A stretch of 64,000 nucleotides of DNA, taken from the NCBI GenBank assembly GCA_039545355.1, contig BCJJ01000003.1, positions 1,116,001 to 1,180,000 on the forward strand. The letters are read 5' to 3'. The notes beneath the pieces are model-generated. The model was not told where the DNA came from, did no database searches, and was given only the letters and a program-made list of their open reading frames with translations. Positions 54,932 to 64,000 of the stretch are shown here, one piece after another. The position numbers were made by a program, and so were the translations under genes. This DNA is from Trichosporon coremiiforme (taxonomy: Eukaryota; Basidiomycota; Tremellomycetes; Trichosporonales; Trichosporonaceae). How positions within the stretch are numbered: the stretch's first letter is position 1; every line of letters starts with the position of its first letter.

Positions 54932-55954
54932 TTAGTGCGAGTCCTTGACGGTGATCGAGTCCCAGTCGGCGCGCTCCTTGTTCTCCTTGGCGACCTGCTT
55001 GATGTAGGGGGTAAGGTAGCGGACGTCGTCCTCGGGCTTGAGCCACTGCTCCTTGGGGAGGGGNCGGCGCATGAGGTCCTGCTGGAACGCGACGCGGAAG
55101 CGGTAGGCACGGTCGTAGCCCTCGATGGCGGGAAGGCGCGAGATGGCCTGCATGTTAGCTGTGCGGAAAGCTGTTAGCTGGGCGGGGTAGAGCATTGAGC
55201 TTGGCAGGGCGAGCAAGCACGAGCGCGCGTCCAATGTCGAGCGAACCGAGGATAAGCGAGCCGATCGGAGGCAACCAACCACAATGGTCCTCCATAACCG
55301 ACGTCCAGCATGGAGGCGGCTGCATCGCGCGCATACACGCAGCCTCGCTGTGTCCGTGTCGCGTTGCACTGCAGTCCATCGGTGTGTTTCCATCCAAGGT
55401 GTGCTACACTTTGCCGAGCCATGTCCCAATCCCAGTCCCAGGTTCCGCCGAATCCGAATTACGCACCTTCTCAACATCGAGGCGCTCCTCGATGATCAGG
55501 TCATCGTACTTGAGGCCGACCTTGCGGTATCCAGCGGCGTTGACGTAGGCCTTCGAGATGGGGATGAGGGCCTTGTAGAGGCTGGGCATGTGCTCCTTGA
55601 TGCAGGAGGCGAAGCTGTACCCGGAACGGAATGGTGGAGCAAAGAAGAGCCGAGATATGTGCGCGGGTCATCAGGCGTTCGTCATTCGGTCGCAGTCGCA
55701 GGATATGATCGGCAGTAAGTCATGACAGCGTTGGGCGAGTTCGAAGGGGTCATCGTCGATCGCGAGAGTGTTGGTATGGTGACGCGGAGCGAAGTAGTTG
55801 CAGATAGTTCGCGAGACGGAGAAACATCGAAAGTCGCAGACAGTCGGGGACGAAATCGCGCGTACAAGGCAAAGAAGTCGCTGCGTCAGCACGTACTCCC
55901 TTAGAGCATGAAGAGGACCCACGAGATGCCAAGAGGGCCACCGATAAGAACCAT
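54932..55954 (-). CDS. QCR7: cytochrome b-c1 complex subunit 7 (14 kDa)
   Basis: Three exons: 55954-55923, 55614-55467, 55147-54932; 131 residues, phases consistent. The family core is clear: [18 protein letters not shown], then [40 protein letters not shown]. The short first exon ([11 protein letters not shown]) is joined by a GTGGGT donor and a GGGTACAG acceptor; it is the least certain part, but it keeps phase and the exon 2 frame has no earlier ATG. Both introns are long (308 and 319 nt). Qcr7 is a matrix-side subunit of respiratory complex III that binds cytochrome b. One unresolved base (55064) leaves one residue undefined, just before LPKEQW. Confidence 0.93.
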
Positions 55955-56834
55955 CGTGACGGTTTGTGTTGGAGTGGTGTTTAGGCAAGAGACTGCGAAC
56001 TCGAACTACTCTTGCAACGAAGTACCAGCCAGCACCAGGCTGCGAGCCTGCCAGGCAGAGAGCCGCCAGCCGTGCCAGAGCCCGCCCGCCTGCGTCCATT
56101 CGGGTGCGGGTGATTGGCCCGAGGGTTCCGAGCCTCAAAGGCGCGGAGGCAAATGCGGGACAATCCGGGGGTTCGCGGGCACGGAGCGAGTGGCACTCGA
56201 TATGCTCTTTTCGCGGTGGAGGTAGTCCACCACCGACTTTCCTTTCTCATCGCTGGCTCGGTGCTCGTCGTTGTCGCATGTATCGAGCTCCTCGACGAAG
56301 GACTCCGGGCACCGTTCAGTCCGTCTTGTCTGCTCAATACCATGCCATTACCGAGAGTGCCAGTCAAACTCTTCTACTGGCGCCGCTCTGCTCCCAATGT
56401 CCGCGGAAACATGTAACCTATGCATCACAGATACCTGGACTGTCTGTGGGCAAATGCAAATCGAATCGGGCTGGACTTTTGATGTGGTACGGAAAGGAGG
56501 CATAGTCATGAGGAAAGCATTCCTCCAGTACTGTAGTGAAGCACGCTGCATAGGACATTACGGAGAGCTTAGAAGCTGGTATGGATTCCACATCTTCAGT
56601 GGCGTAAAGTGCAGCAACGGCTATGCTTGTAAGTATTACAGAGAACGTATGATTCAGCACGTCCAGAGGCAGTCTGTATGAGTTGAATATCGCGAATAGC
56701 CTCAATTCTAATCGCCACTTCTAATGACTCATATTAGATGACAAGTTTGCTTCAGCCTCCACTGCAAAAGTTCAGTGACGTCTCCAGTCACAGAGCTTCA
56801 GACGGTCCCTCTTCACACCTACTCATCAACAACC
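55955..56834. promoter_or_regulatory. divergent region, QCR7 / DIS3
   Basis: 880 bp between starts. More A/T-rich from about 56400 to 56800 than its surroundings. Frames of up to 179 codons exist on the plus strand but have no domain or splice support. Confidence 0.4.
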
Positions 56835-59800
56835 ATGGTATCAACTGCCTTCGATGAGGGGAGCTCATCGCACCCTCCTATCACTATCCTCAAGCGTCAG
56901 AGGGTTGATGCTCCTCTGGCACAGAACAAGTTCCTGAAGAAAACCGCCCGAGGAAAGGTCCTGCAATGTGAGCTCCAACCATTGGTAATGTCTGACATCA
57001 GTTCTCCGTGAACGTTATGTGCGTGACGATATTCCTTGCGGCTACACCGAGTGCAGGATCTGCACCGACTTCCCGGGATTCCGATCGGTGCTCCCCGAGA
57101 AGGGATACACCCGCCATTCGAAGTTCAGTGGTAGCAACGGTCACTGGCTTGTGATTGACACGAACATTGTTCTCCACCAGGTGAGTTGTCGTAATGCACT
57201 TCAAACTGACAGGCAGATGGACCTGCTTGCTGCACTCCCTCCGCAGCTTCCTATCATTGTTCCCTCAACTGTCATTCGCGAGACCCGACACCGGTCTCTC
57301 CCTCTGTTCAACCGCCTCCAGCAGCTGGTGCAGGAGGAGGACCGATGCATCTGGGTCTGGTGGAATGAGGAGTGCCGAGACACTGCGACTGTTGGCATTG
57401 AGGAGGAGGGCGAGTCTATCAACGACCGCAATGATAGGGGTGAGCTAGTTTATGTGTGTCAGAGGACAAGCTCTAACATCCAGCGATCCGCCAAACCCTC
57501 CACTACTACCCTCAACATCTTTCGAGCTCTTCGCACAACCTCCCGCAACTTGTTCTGCTGACTGATGACAAGCGGAATCGAGAACTCGCTCAGGCCGAGG
57601 CCCTTACCGCCGTCTCAGCTCGCGACTACGTTGATGGTCTCCAGGGAGAGGTCCGTGACAAGCTGGTCGACCTGGTCGTTGGAGGCGTCGACGAGATGGA
57701 GCCTGGAGAGCGCCGAAGCAAGAGGATCTACGATGACGTGAGTGCTAACGTCCTCCCCGTAGCTGACAGACAGTACTTGCCCCAGGAAACGTTGACTGCA
57801 GGCGTGAAGAGCGGCCGATTCCTTCAGGGTTACTTCAACGCTAACCAGTACAACTACCTCGAGGGTACCGTGCGAGTCGCAGGAATGAACAAGCAGGTTC
57901 TGCTCGTTGGACGGCAAGCCATGAACCGGTCTGTTGATGGCGACATGGTGGTCGTGGAACTCCTGCCGGAGTCTGAGTGGAAGGCGCCAGGAGATGAGGT
58001 GCTCGACCAGGACGTTGCCCTCAAGGATGACGATGTCGAGGGCGACGATGTCACAGTTGAGGAGAAGACTGAGAAGCAGGAGGAGATAGATGTCGAGGAG
58101 GTCACCAAGAAGGCCAAGCGTGAAGTCATGCCTACCGGTCATGTTGTTGGTGTGACGAAGCGCAACTGGCGTGCTTACGTTTGCCACATCGACCGCTCAT
58201 CCCTGTCGGAAGCTGCTCTCACTTCTCTCTCTCAGCAGACTGTGTTCGCTACGCCTGTCTCGGCTGCCCTCCCGCGCATCCGTCTGCGCACCCGGCAGGC
58301 CCCCGCCCTTCTTGACCAGAAGATTCTTGTAACCATCGACAATTGGACCGTGAACTCTCGCTACCCCGATGGCCACTTCGTTCGCGCTCTTGGGCAGGTC
58401 GGAAGCAAGGAGGCTGAGCAGGAGTCTCTCATGCTCGAATACGAGGTACCGTACCGTCCCTTCGGAAAGGCTATCCTGAACTGTCTGCCTAAGGAGGGTG
58501 ACGACTGGAAGGTGCCTCCGAAGGCTCCTGAGAACCTCGAGTGGCGCGACCGAGAGGACCTCCGTGACCTGCTCGTCTGCAGTATTGACCCGCCCGGATG
58601 CCAGGACATTGACGACGCCCTCCACGCTCGCAAGCTTCCGAACGGCAACATCGAGGCTGGTGTGCACATCGCCGATGTGTCCCACTTCGTCCACGCTGAC
58701 AACCCGATGGACTCGGAGGCTGCTGCTCGTGGCACTACTGTTTACCTCGTTGACAAGCGTATCGATATGCTTCCCGCGCTTCTCGGCACCAACCTCTGCT
58801 CACTGCGACCCTACGTGGAGCGCCTGGCTTTCTCCGTCATTTGGGAGCTCACTCCTGAGGGAAGGATCGTTAATGTTCGCTTCGCCAAGTCAGTCATCTC
58901 ATCCAAGGAGGCGTTCACATATGCCGCTGCCCAGCAGCGCAAGGATGACAAGTGAGTTGGGTATTCTGGTCACAACTAACCACAGGTCTCTGAACGACCC
59001 ACTGACTGAGTCCATCCGTCTCCTCAACTCACTGGCTATCAATCTGAAGGCTTCCCGTATTGCTGCTGGTGCTCTTTCTCTCTCGTCTCCGGAGCTGAAG
59101 ATCCATCTCAACTCTACAGAGTCCACGGCACCCATTGATGTCGAGCAGAAGGAGCAGCTGGAGACCAACTCACTCGTCGAGGAGTTCATGCTTCTCGCCA
59201 ACATTAGTGTTGCCCGACGAATTCAGGAGGCGTACCCTGCGACCGCCGTTCTGAGGTGAGCCGCTCTCCAACAGCCTATGCTGACCCCCACAGACGTCAC
59301 CCTGTCCCACCGAAGACCAACTTTGAGGCGCTGCAGGACATTCTGATGAAGCGCAAGGGCATGAAGCTGGACGTTTCGAGCTCCAAGGCCCTTGCCGACT
59401 CGCTCGACATGTGTGTTGACACCAAGCTGCCTGAATTCAACACGCTCGTGCGTATCATGGCCACCCGCTGCATGCTTTCAGCCGAGTACTTTGGTGCAGG
59501 CAGTGTGTCGAAGGAGGCATACGGACACTACGGTCTTGCGTCTGACATCTACACGCACTTCACGTCGCCGATTCGACGATACGCTGACGTGCTGGTGCAC
59601 CGCCAGCTCGCGGCTGCCATCAACTACACACCACTGCACCCCTCGCTGCAGTCGAAGCAGCACGTCGAGCGCATGCTCAATGTCGTGAACAAGCGCCACC
59701 GCCTCGCGCAGATGGCCGGCCGTGCCTCAGTCGAGTTCTACGTCGGCCTCGCCGTCAAGTCACGCACAGAGGACTCAGATCAGAAGGCCGTGCGTGAGGA

Positions 59801-60108
59801 GGCCTTTGTCATTCGCACATTCAGAAATGGCCTCTCTGTCTTCGTCTCGAAGTGAGTACTCCATTACAGGTAAGGTAGTGCTAATGAACAGGCTTGGTCT
59901 TGAAGGCCTTATCACGTTCCAGAAGGACACGCATGACTTTGACCCCGAGAACTACTGCATCAACGTCCCCAAGCCAGGTGGTGGTATGGCGACGATTGCC
60001 GTCTTTGACCGTGTCACTGTCGATATCTCGATCGAGAAGGACCCGAACACCCAGAGGCACAAGGTCAAGATGGTGCTGGTCGACCCTGTTTCGTCGGAGG
60101 GCCTGTAG
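56835..60108 (+). CDS. DIS3: exosome catalytic subunit Dis3/Rrp44 (3'-5' exoribonuclease)
   Basis: Eight exons: 56835-56967, 57002-57180, 57217-57439, 57484-57737, 57774-58951, 58986-59255, 59294-59851, 59892-60108; 1003 residues, all phases consistent. The CR3 motif (CGYTECRIC) is followed by a PIN domain (about 80-240) with acidic residues in [12 protein letters not shown] and [12 protein letters not shown]. Two cold-shock-like domains come next, then the RNB domain with the catalytic cluster [13 protein letters not shown] (Asp541, 543, 544) and [29 protein letters not shown]. An S1 domain ends the protein. Dis3 is the processive nuclease and endonuclease of the RNA exosome in nucleus and cytoplasm. 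An acidic [20 protein letters not shown] insert lies at about residue 345-375. Confidence 0.97.
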
Positions 60109-60381
60109 AGCAGCTAGCATATCTGTAGATGGCGTAGACGCAGAGACACAGATGGATCACAGTGTATCTTTGTAGCTTGCACCTCACAAGGCATCAGCCA
60201 TAGTACTGACATTGAGGTAGAAGAGTAGGTCTCGAATATTGACCGAGCTACAGCCTCGGTTATCCAGCCAACAACAACGAACTCCACCTCCGTGACAAAC
60301 ACCTGCTTGCTCTCCATTCAAAAGACTATCCATCCTGCATCTCATGCCGTTCTTACGCATGCATAGGGGGGCCAAAAAGAG

Positions 60382-60453
60382 CTTCCCGTCGGAGAATCGA
60401 ACTCCGATCTCCCGCGTGACAAGCGAGCATACTAGCCGTTATACGAACGGGAA
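60382..60453 (-). tRNA. tRNA-Asp (anticodon GTC)
   Basis: Minus strand: acceptor TTCCCGT pairs with ACGGGAA; D-arm CGTATAACGGCTAGTATG; anticodon arm CTCGC TTGTCAC GCGGG; T-arm CGGAG TTCGATT CTCCG. No intron. Length 72 nt with discriminator G. Confidence 0.95.
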
Positions 60454-61068
60454 GGGAGTTGTCTCGACGAGGGCGCAGGGGGGCACGAGCAGTGCGCCCA
60501 CGCGCCCTCACCGCCCGCGACGACGAGCAGCAAGGACAGCCTGTCGAATATGGGGGCATGAAGGACAGAGTGAGCTGTTGTGAAAACGGGAAGTCTCCTA
60601 ACGGAAAGGAAGGAGCTGCAAGGGTCAACCTGCATGGTGCGACTCTGTAGGGGAAGAAGGGCGAAGGCGTCATGTTAACACAATACATGGTAGAAGCAGC
60701 ACTAACGTAGGATAGTGAGCGCCCCAAAAGGAGAACCCATGGGGTGCACAGTGCACCCAGTAGCCATTAGCAGGCTGTGAAGTGCCATGGACCATTGCAA
60801 AGGGATACAGTGACGTGAAGCTGAAAGGAGGGTGGAAGAAACGGTGTGACAAGATTCTGGTTTTGACTTGGCCCAGTGCCACTTCGAATTGTTCAAAGGA
60901 GGGGCAGATCAGGTGCGACCTTGAGCAAACATTGGTCTAGATTTTGTGTAACACTTCCAGTTGTGCACCGCTGTGCGTGAATCGGGGTACGCAAAGGACG
61001 TGAACCTAGAGAGAGTGTCACAGCCCATGTGCGACTCTTTCTGAAAGGAGGTTGACAATTGTGGTCGT
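60454..61068. other. intergenic, no gene seen
   Basis: No supportable coding sequence between tRNA-Asp and the repeat-rich pseudogene. Confidence 0.45.
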
Positions 61069-62212
61069 ATGCTCGAGAATGTGTACACTGAGGATGAAAA
61101 CACGGCCCGGCTCACATCAGACAGACCACTTCGTGGGGTACATTGCAGCATAATGTTGCACAGTCCTAAACGCGGTTATCGTGCCTCGGCCGGCGCTAAA
61201 TCATCTAACAATAAAGGCAATGGCGACGGAAGCAGCAGCGCTGGCGGCAACATTGCGTCGTCTTCGAGGAACGGAGGAAGTTCTGAGACGTCCTCCGGGG
61301 CGTCGCGCGAGACAGGTGATGCAGCCTCCTCGCAGTCGACCTCCAGCGCCATCGTCTGCGGAATCGAGTTCCACCGAAGGGACATGGGCGCCTGGCCCTT
61401 CGATTTCCACCGACACATGGGCTTCGTCGTCTCCATCAGACTAGGAAACCTGGTCTCCCGAGCCCTCCTCCACCTGGTCTCCAGAACCGTCAACCTCAAG
61501 TGAGATGTGGTCACCGGAGCCATCGACCTCAAGCCAGACATGGGCCCCAGAGCCATCAACTTCCAGTGAGACGTGGACTCCTGAGCCATCGGCTTCGAGT
61601 GAGATGTAGTCCGCCGAGTCTTCGTCAAATGAGCAGACTTGGTCACCTGAGCCATCGGCTCAGAGTGAAACTTGGACTCCTGAGCCTTCAACTTCGAGAG
61701 AGACTTGGTCTCCCAAGTCTTCTCCGACTGAGGAGATCTGGTTTTCAGAGCCTTCCCCGAGCGAGACATGGTTTGAATCCTCTAGCGAAGTCTGGACGCC
61801 GTCTCCTTCTCCATCTCCCACGACAGGCGACACTAAGCTTCTTGAAGTTCTCGCCCCAGCCCTTGGTGATGTGGCCCCTTGTGAAGATGTCACAACGTTT
61901 CCAGGCATGGAAGACCCCACGTTGACTCTCCAGACATTCGCTATCAAGACCTGTGGGTTTCAGAAAGACTACAATGCTTGTCTCCCGGGTCCCATTGGGA
62001 CTATCATTATCGTACCCGACAAGCCTGCAACGCCGACAGCGTCGAAAATGAGTGCGACAGTCACTGGCGACTTCAGAGGCCAATTTAATGCCGAGATCTC
62101 ACCCCAGACGGCAGCTTGGAACGGGTTGCAATTCTCCGTGCCCAAGACCGTTCACGAATACCACGCCAGCCGCAAGTTCCGCGCACGCAGCCGGCGTCGT
62201 CTTGGCCACTAA
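61069..62212 (+). pseudogene. decayed Ser/Pro/Trp-repeat surface-type protein gene
   Basis: The first part reads a Ser/Gly/Asn-rich frame from 61069 to about 61350 (GNGDGSSSAGGNIASSSRNG). A frame change near 61350-61380 is needed to reach a Ser/Pro repeat frame with units close to SSETWTPEPSTS, about ten copies up to 61800. That frame has two TAG stops, at 61442-61444 and 61607-61609; the second stands exactly where the repeat has Trp (TGG). The frame then stays open for 200 codons to a stop at 62212, with a non-repeat C-terminal part containing PCEDVTTFPGMEDPTLTLQT and CGFQKDYNACLPGPIGTIII. The layout suits a wall or secreted protein. No intron I tried removes the stops. Confidence 0.65.
61365..61800 (+). 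repeat. degenerate 30-36 bp coding repeats (TWxPEPS units)
   Basis: Units around GAGACxTGGxCTCCTGAGCCATC recur about ten times, with in-frame spacing of 9-12 codons. Confidence 0.75.
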
Positions 62213-62896
62213 TGGTAAGCTCGTTCGTACGGCGAGCGGTGAGTCAAGTGTCGAAATGAATTAGGAAGGAATGTCGAAATTTGCGACGGCAGGGCCGCCG
62301 CTCAGTTTCCTGTCTTCAAAAGAAATAAGAACAGCAATAGGGTATGCAAGTAATCGTGATCCGAATGTGTCGCCCAAAGGCCAGATGCTGGGCAGCTATG
62401 CTTGACGCACAAGTGCACTGATGTGAAGTGAAACTCAAGGGGTGGAGGTAATGCCAACGTTGAAACAGTCCCCTGGAGTGATAGCGAATGACGTCAAACC
62501 ATTGCAGGCGGAGCCTGTCATGCCGCCAAACCAATGTGGAAGGTGGCACAGGCGAGTCTTTTCGTATAAGATGACGCTGGGAAGCCGAGATCCTCTTGTT
62601 GAAGGAGGCTGCTCTGTAAATCGGGGAGATACGGGAGACAGCAAGGGTACTTCTCAGTGGGGCTCTGGCTTAGCGGCCATGTCGAGTCGGCCAGGCCTGC
62701 TGGACGAGTGGTGCGGATTCTACCCCCGAGCTGCAACGCTCGGACGACGTACAGCACATACGCAGTAATCTGCCCATGTACTTATAAGCCCGTAGGACAT
62801 GAATAGTTGGTTTATAATGGCCGCCAGGAGATTGACCCGACAGGACAGCCGCCGCAATGTGAATCCCATCTCTCTTCGTCCTCTTGAACGCTTGGC
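62213..62896. other. intergenic, no gene seen
   Basis: No supportable gene; only short frames on both strands. Confidence 0.4.
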
Positions 62897-63830
62897 GTGA
62901 GTGCAACCTTCCAACGGAGAAGAGCCCCAGCTGAGGCAGTAGTTATCACAACTCTCGTTATCGATCCCAACGTACGACACTCTGAGTCCGTGACACGGAT
63001 CGCAAAGGTTGATTTGGAAGATATCACACCTCCAACTACACTCTTCCCCAAAGGGCGGAAGTCGAACACCGAGTCTAAGCTTAAGCCCGAGAAGGAGGAG
63101 ACGCGGCCTGATCGAAAGAAAAAGAAAGGACACAAGCTGTTCCGAAGGGGTGGGGCTCTCCCTCTGGGCTACGGGTGTTCTGCAAGATCCCGTGCCTCAC
63201 TATTGGCTACCAGCTGGTCTTACAGCTGTCCTTGAGACTCCGAACGGACTGCAATACGTCAAAGACCTCTTTGACACATCTGGTACAGATGTAAATGTCC
63301 GACTGCCCGGAATGTCAAGCTCAGGTGGATCTTCGGATTCAGGACTTCTTCTTGCTGCACCATCACTCGCGAAGAGTCTGAGGATACTGTCGTCAAGGAT
63401 GGGAACAGCGCCGGTGGCATGTTGAAGGTTGATGGTGCCCTGTGGGTTCGAGTGGTCATCTCAGTCGATGAAGTCAATCTGACAGTTCCAAGATGGGTTC
63501 AGTACCTCTTCAAGGCAGTATAGATGTCAGGCGACATGGATCTGGCCTGGGAAAGGTGAGTTGAACATCTTCGTTTGGGGTTAACATGCCCAAGGGCCAC
63601 CGGGTCTCGCTCAATTGCGATGTCCAGACCTGGGAGGTGGAGACAACGCCTCTCGAAGAGCTCAAGAGCTCGTTGCTCAGTGCATACTCGCAAGGCAAGG
63701 CTATGTAGTGGGATCCAAGCCTAAACATAAGGTTCCGGAGAGGTTCAAGAATGCTGTGGAGCTAGGTATAAGGAGGTTCTTCTGGCCGTCTCATGTCTAT
63801 GCCGTGGAAAAGGTCACTGATACTGAGTGA
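62897..63830 (+). pseudogene. coding-like fragments in several frames, probably broken gene
   Basis: Four coding-looking pieces on the plus strand follow one another in different frames: AVVITTLVIDPNVRHSESV (about 62940) with a Lys-rich stretch; LPAGLTAVLETPNGLQYVKD (about 63205); GGMLKVDGALWVRVVISVDE ending at a stop at 63523; and HRVSLNCDVQTWEVETTPLE with a final NAVELGIRRFFWPSHVYAVE to 63830. No donor/acceptor set that I could find joins them all. They could be exons of one gene with atypical introns, or remains of one or two genes. The strands-rich character is loosely arrestin-like, which is a guess. Confidence 0.3.
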
Positions 63831-64000
63831 GTGACCTCCTATCGACTTGAGATGTATGTCCCTCGGCGGATTGTCACTGCTTTGCATTTCGTCTTGATGA
63901 GGTGCAGCGCGAAGCCCAGCGCTACGCAAGAGATCGGACGTGTAACAGTGAAAGACTGACTGGCACAGAGTGTTTTTCCGGAACCCCCGCAACAACCTGA

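Noticed and set aside
61176..61769. 197-codon minus-strand frame across the Ser/Pro repeat
   Set aside because: It is the mirror of the repeat array; the plus-strand reading gives regular TWxPEPS units and a continuing C-terminal part.
1..64000. CRISPR array, prophage, bacterial operon
   Set aside because: The window is spliced fungal nuclear DNA; no spaced direct repeats or bacterial gene organisation are present.

Overview
The window is nuclear DNA of a filamentous or yeast-like basidiomycete, most likely a tremellomycete of the Trichosporonales type. Evidence: GC-rich coding sequence, many very short introns (mostly 34-60 nt) with GTGAGT-like donors, a CTGAC or CTAAC branch site a few bases before a CAG acceptor, intron-containing tRNAs, and proteins with typical fungal family members (DASH subunit Ask1, Ubp8, Cox23, Qcr7). 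The genus is an inference from gene style, not a database match. Two single unresolved bases (54408 and 55064) lie inside coding exons.

Region by region. 1-7.6 kb: three weakly supported hypothetical genes and a two-exon triose-phosphate/nucleotide-sugar translocator family gene. 7.6-15.9 kb: gene-poor, with one intronless hypothetical gene (10.6-11.5 kb). 15.9-37.3 kb: dense housekeeping block: complex I 30 kDa subunit (NDUFS3), a 1375-residue disordered protein, a DH-PH Rho exchange factor with a coiled-coil tail, VPS8 (CORVET), ASK1 (kinetochore DASH), UBP8 (SAGA deubiquitinase). 37.6-39.4 kb: a five-exon unrecognised gene. 39.4-42 kb: gene-poor, with a minisatellite. 42-46.5 kb: a BTB/POZ-like family cluster with one intact gene, two frame-broken copies and a C-terminal remnant, plus a tail-anchored protein gene. 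47.5-48.1 kb: two intron-bearing tRNAs. 48.9-50 kb: a tandem pair of small cysteine-rich, probably secreted proteins. 50.6-60.1 kb: second housekeeping block: hotdog thioesterase, AP-2 sigma, COX23, an ANY1/PQLC1-like PQ-loop protein with 11 exons, QCR7, and DIS3. 60.4 kb: tRNA-Asp. 61-64 kb: a decayed repeat-rich surface-protein gene and further broken coding fragments.

The annotated conserved genes serve unrelated core functions (respiration, endosomal tethering, RNA decay, chromatin, clathrin traffic, mitosis); they do not form a pathway cluster. Neighbouring genes are often divergent or convergent with less than 300 bp between them. I found no convincing new multi-gene system. The most unusual parts are the decaying BTB-like cluster, the cysteine-rich pair in which two conserved cysteine codons are TGA in one copy, and the nonsense-interrupted repeat gene. 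All exon coordinates below were derived by hand; reading phases were checked to sum to a whole number of codons wherever a gene is called intact.
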